From NCBI GenBank assembly GCA_031402225.1, contig JANNSD010000017.1, forward strand, positions 1-27,514: a DNA stretch of 27,514 nt. Reading direction: 5' to 3'. The position numbers and the translations under genes are program-made. The DNA is from JAGGAG01 sp031402225. Its GTDB lineage: Bacteria; Gemmatimonadota; Gemmatimonadetes; Gemmatimonadales; GWC2-71-9. Within the stretch, counting starts at the first letter, position 1; every line of letters starts with the position of its first letter. This document shows positions 25,035-27,514 of the stretch, in pieces. Under the pieces are notes generated by a model. It did no database searches, was not told the DNA's origin, and worked only from the letters and a program-made list of their open reading frames with translations.

Positions 25035-26131
25035 TTCCTCACCGATCCCTTCGTCCAGAACGGCCGGCTCACCACCTCCGCCGCGATCCGCTCCCCCCGG
25101 CACTCGATCTCGAACGCTGTGCCCACCTTGGCGGCGTCAGCCGGCAGGAAGGTGGTGCCGATCGCGGCGCCGAGCGATGGACTCTGCGTGCCGCTCCGCA
25201 CCAGGTCGACCTGCTTGCCCTGGTACCACACCGGGTATCCCTGCCGCGCGATCCCGCGTCCCAGCAGCTTGAAGCCGACCATCTTCCGGGTGACGCCGCG
25301 CGTCTTCTGGGCGCTCAGCGCGTCGGCGCCGGTGAACGGTGCCCCCTTGTTGAGCTTCACGATCCAGGCGAGTCCGGCCTCGAGCGGCGTGATGTTGCGG
25401 TCGATCTCGTGGCCGTACAGCGCATAGCCCATCTCCAGCCGCAGCGAGTCGCGCGCGCCCAGCCCGATCGGCGCCGCACCGGCGGCCAGCAGCGCCTCCC
25501 AGATCGTCACCGTGTCGCGCCAGCGGCAGTACAGCTCGAAGCCGTCCTCGCCGGTATAGCCGGTGCGCGAAATGAAGCACTGGCAGCCGGCGATCTTGCC
25601 CGAGTCGTGGCGGTAGTAGCCGATGGAGGAGAGCGGCAGGTCCGCGAGGGGCTGGAGCGTCCGCTCGGCGTCGGGGCCCTGGACCGCAATGAGTCCCACG
25701 TCGGCCGAGATGTCCTTGAGCCGCACGTTGGCGCCGCCCTTCTGGTCGACGATGTGCTCCCACGCCGCCGCGACGTTGCTCGCGTTCACCACGATCATGA
25801 TCTTGTCGTCGAACCGGTAGACGGTGCAGTCGTCGACGAACGTGCCCTCACGGGTGAGGATGCCGGAGTACTGCACCCCGCCCGGCTCGAGCGCACCCAC
25901 GTCGTTGCAGGTGATCCGGTTGACGAACGCATTGCGATCGGGGCCGGTCACCTCGAACTCGCCCATGTGCGACACGTCGAAGATGCCCACCTTCGCGCGC
26001 ACCGCCTGGTGCTCCGCCATGATGCCGGCGGCGTACTGCACCGGCATCTCCCAGCCGGCGAAGGGCACCATCTTGCCGCCGAGTCGGCGGTGGATGTCGA
26101 AGAGCGGGGTGCGGAGAAGGGTTTCAGGCAT
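25022..26131 (-). CDS. gcvT: Glycine cleavage system T protein (aminomethyltransferase)
   Basis: A 369-residue GcvT, normal length. The N-terminus LFDIHRRLGGKMVPFAGWEMPVQY and FDVSHMGEFEVTG are family hallmarks, with the folate-site region GTFVDDCTVYRF and GYTGEDGFELY further on. It transfers the aminomethyl carbon from the H protein lipoyl arm to tetrahydrofolate, releasing ammonia. The gcvH and gcvP genes are not in the window. The ATG at 26131 lies next to an inverted pair of heptamer arrays that separates it from argF. Confidence 0.95.
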   Translation of the reverse strand: MPETLLRTPLFDIHRRLGGKMVPFAGWEMPVQYAAGIMAEHQAVRAKVGIFDVSHMGEFEVTGPDRNAFVNRITCNDVGALEPGGVQYSGILTREGTFVDDCTVYRFDDKIMIVVNASNVAAAWEHIVDQKGGANVRLKDISADVGLIAVQGPDAERTLQPLADLPLSSIGYYRHDSGKIAGCQCFISRTGYTGEDGFELYCRWRDTVTIWEALLAAGAAPIGLGARDSLRLEMGYALYGHEIDRNITPLEAGLAWIVKLNKGAPFTGADALSAQKTRGVTRKMVGFKLLGRGIARQGYPVWYQGKQVDLVRSGTQSPSLGAAIGTTFLPADAAKVGTAFEIECRGERIAAEVVSRPFWTKGSVRKAAG

Positions 26132-26133
26132 CT

Positions 26134-26168
26134 GTCGTCAGTCGTGAGTCGTGAGTCATGAGTCGTGA
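26134..26168. repeat. Heptamer array (GTCGTGA, 5 units, plus-strand sense)
   Basis: Five consecutive units: GTCGTCA, GTCGTGA twice, GTCATGA, GTCGTGA. It lies 2 bp before the gcvT start. It is complementary to the array at 26221-26248, so the two can pair. Confidence 0.92.
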
Positions 26169-26220
26169 GAAAGAAATCGCAACAGTCCGGGCTCGTATGC
26201 CGTTTCGCCTCGCAGTCAGC

Positions 26221-26248
26221 TCACGACTCGCGACTCACGACTCACGAC
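26221..26248. repeat. Heptamer array (TCACGAC, 4 units, minus-strand sense)
   Basis: Four units TCACGAC (second TCGCGAC), read on the minus strand as GTCGTGA. The argF stop TGA (26235-26237) is inside the array, and the last residues of ArgF (SRES) are encoded by it. With the array at 26134-26168 it forms an inverted repeat with about 52 bp between. Confidence 0.92.
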
Positions 26249-27149
26249 TTCCCATCAGCATCGCCATCAGGGCCTTCTGCGCATGCAGCCGGTTCTCGGC
26301 CTCGTCCCACACCCGCGACTGCGGGCCCTCCAGCACCGCCTCGGTCACCTCTTCGCCGCGATGGGCCGGCAGGCAATGCAGGAAGATCGCCGACGGCGCA
26401 GCGTCGGCCATGAGGCCCTGGTCCACGATGAAGCCGGCGAACGCAGCGGCGCGAAGCTCCTGCTCCGCCTCCTGGCCCATCGAGGCCCAGACGTCCGTGT
26501 TCACCACATCGGCACCGCGCGCCGCCTCCTGCGGCGAACGCGTGAGGACGATCCGGGTGCGCTCGGATGCGGCTGAGAGCAGTGCCGGGTCCGGGTCGTA
26601 GCCCTCGGGGCACGCCAGCCGCAGCTCGAAGCCGAGCACCGCCGCCGCCTCGATCCAGCTATGCGCCATGTTGTTTCCATCACCGATCCACGCCACGACG
26701 CGGCGGGTCACGTCACCCAGGTTTTCCTGTACCGTGAGCAGGTCGGCGAGGATCTGGCAGGGGTGGTTGTAGTCGGTCAGGCCGTTGATGACCGGCACCG
26801 TCGCGAAGCGCGCGAGCTCTTCCACATCGGCGTGGGCGAAGGTGCGGATCATGATGCCGTCGACATAGCGCGACAGCACCCGGGCGGTATCGCGGATCGG
26901 CTCGCCCCGTCCGAGCTGGATGTCGCGCGACGAGAGGAAGAGCGCGTGGCCGCCGAGCTGGGTGGAGCCGACCTCGAAGGAGACGCGGGTCCGGGTGGAC
27001 GACTTGGTGAAGATCATCGCCAGCGTCTTGCCCGCCAGCGGGAGCTCCCGGTACTCACCCGCCTTCATGCGACGGGCGAGGTCGAGCAGCTCGAGCAGCG
27101 CGTCGCGGCTCAGGTCGGTAATGGCGAGGAAATCGCGCTTCGGTGTCAT
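26235..27149 (-). CDS. argF: Ornithine carbamoyltransferase
   Basis: A 304-residue transcarbamylase. The carbamoyl-phosphate motif STRTR is at 51-55, DYNHPCQ at 126-132, TDVWASMGQE at 218-227 and HCLPAHRGEEV at 258-268. The HCLP and DVWxSMG forms mark an ornithine enzyme rather than acetylornithine or aspartate. It makes citrulline from ornithine and carbamoyl phosphate in arginine synthesis. The ATG is at 27149. The C-terminal four residues and stop come from a heptamer array, which is unusual. Confidence 0.95.
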   Translation of the reverse strand: MTPKRDFLAITDLSRDALLELLDLARRMKAGEYRELPLAGKTLAMIFTKSSTRTRVSFEVGSTQLGGHALFLSSRDIQLGRGEPIRDTARVLSRYVDGIMIRTFAHADVEELARFATVPVINGLTDYNHPCQILADLLTVQENLGDVTRRVVAWIGDGNNMAHSWIEAAAVLGFELRLACPEGYDPDPALLSAASERTRIVLTRSPQEAARGADVVNTDVWASMGQEAEQELRAAAFAGFIVDQGLMADAAPSAIFLHCLPAHRGEEVTEAVLEGPQSRVWDEAENRLHAQKALMAMLMGSRES

Positions 27150-27214
27150 GGATCTGCCGCTGGCAGGGCTGTCAGAGTGGCAGGGAGAGTAGCGGCCACG
27201 GGAAAGTGGAGCAA

Positions 27215-27242
27215 GGAGGGGGTAAGCCAGAGGCCCCCCTCC
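27215..27242 (-). terminator. GC-rich hairpin between a partial gene and argF
   Basis: GGAGGGGG (27215-27222) and CCCCCTCC (27235-27242) are exact complements with a 12-base loop, downstream of the minus-strand gene ending at 27316. No T-tract follows, so this is only a possible terminator. The rest of the 166-bp gap holds a GCCGCT/AGCGGC pair and a TGGCAGGG direct repeat, but no gene. Confidence 0.35.
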
Positions 27243-27315
27243 CCACAGCCAGAATCTGCCCGCGCGATCTCACGGGAAGCATGGCGGCGTCCCCGGATGC
27301 GCCCTCAGGTCTGCC

Positions 27316-27513
27316 TCATTTGCCAAACGGCGGCGGCGGTGGACACCCCGCCTTGTCCGGGCCCGGGCTAGGTGCCCGCGGATCACTCACGATGGAATCC
27401 CCGCGGGCAAACGGCATCCCGAACTGCTCGCGCTCGATTCGCGCGACCGCCTGGTAAAGTTCCCAGTACGAGTCGTACATGTCCCGCAGCCAGACCGCGT
27501 CCGGCTGGCGTGT
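27316..27513 (-). CDS. 3' end of an unidentified gene (partial)
   Basis: An open frame enters from the right edge on the minus strand and stops at TGA 27316-27318, giving 65 residues. The visible part opens with an aromatic-rich helix (WLRDMYDSYWELYQAVARIE) and ends with a Pro-rich, probably disordered tail (CPPPPPFGK). I cannot name it. Confidence 0.5.
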   Translation of the reverse strand, partial: TRQPDAVWLRDMYDSYWELYQAVARIEREQFGMPFARGDSIVSDPRAPSPGPDKAGCPPPPPFGK

Positions 27514-27514
27514 C

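Overview
The window is high-GC DNA from a Gram-negative bacterium. Gemmatimonadota is my best guess. It rests on the GC content, GTG/TTG starts, secreted M1 peptidases and OM barrels ending in Phe, a large SARP-type regulator with ATPase and TPR parts, and ATP synthase a and b subunits with signal-peptide-like N-termini. No rRNA or other phylogenetic marker is present, so this is an inference.

Layout. (1) 1-98: the 3' end of a plus-strand outer-membrane protein. (2) 173-8442: a minus-strand run in the order M1 metallopeptidase with a barrel-like C-terminus, multi-cluster ferredoxin, sugar-phosphate nucleotidyltransferase, DUF885 protein, MFS transporter and a small exported protein. (3) 8531-9681: a plus-strand pair, an HTH-only Lrp/AsnC fragment coupled to an EamA/DMT exporter. 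(4) 9689-12907: a minus-strand Fo-type ATP synthase operon (AtpZ-like, AtpI-like, atpB, atpE, atpF, atpH) with no F1 alpha/gamma/beta/epsilon genes behind it. atpB carries an apparent one-base frameshift. (5) 12974-18651: a lone MoxR ATPase, a convergent lipoprotein and a 1103-residue SARP/BTAD regulator. (6) 18656-24520: a c-di-GMP signalling block on the minus strand, made of an NtrC-like activator with a dead receiver, a GGDEF protein fused to ferredoxin and degenerate FeFe-hydrogenase-like domains, an unknown protein and a membrane HD-GYP phosphodiesterase. (7) 24520-27149: mogA/moaB, gcvT and argF (housekeeping). (8) 27316-27513: the 3' end of another minus-strand gene.

Two things stand out. 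One is the c-di-GMP block: its cyclase appears to read redox state through Fe-S clusters and a hydrogenase-like fold that has lost the H-cluster cysteines. The other is a set of short tandem arrays (7- or 8-bp units sharing CGTGA in the sense of the upstream gene) sitting directly at the 3' ends of minus-strand genes. They lie after the small exported gene, the ferredoxin, the M1 peptidase and atpB, and around argF/gcvT. The unit lengths are not multiples of three, so TGA recurs in all reading frames, and in argF the array supplies the last codons and the stop.

Base composition falls from about 17.4 kb (inside the SARP gene) to about 20.3 kb, covering the HD-GYP gene and a structured intergenic element. 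This suggests a separate origin for that stretch.
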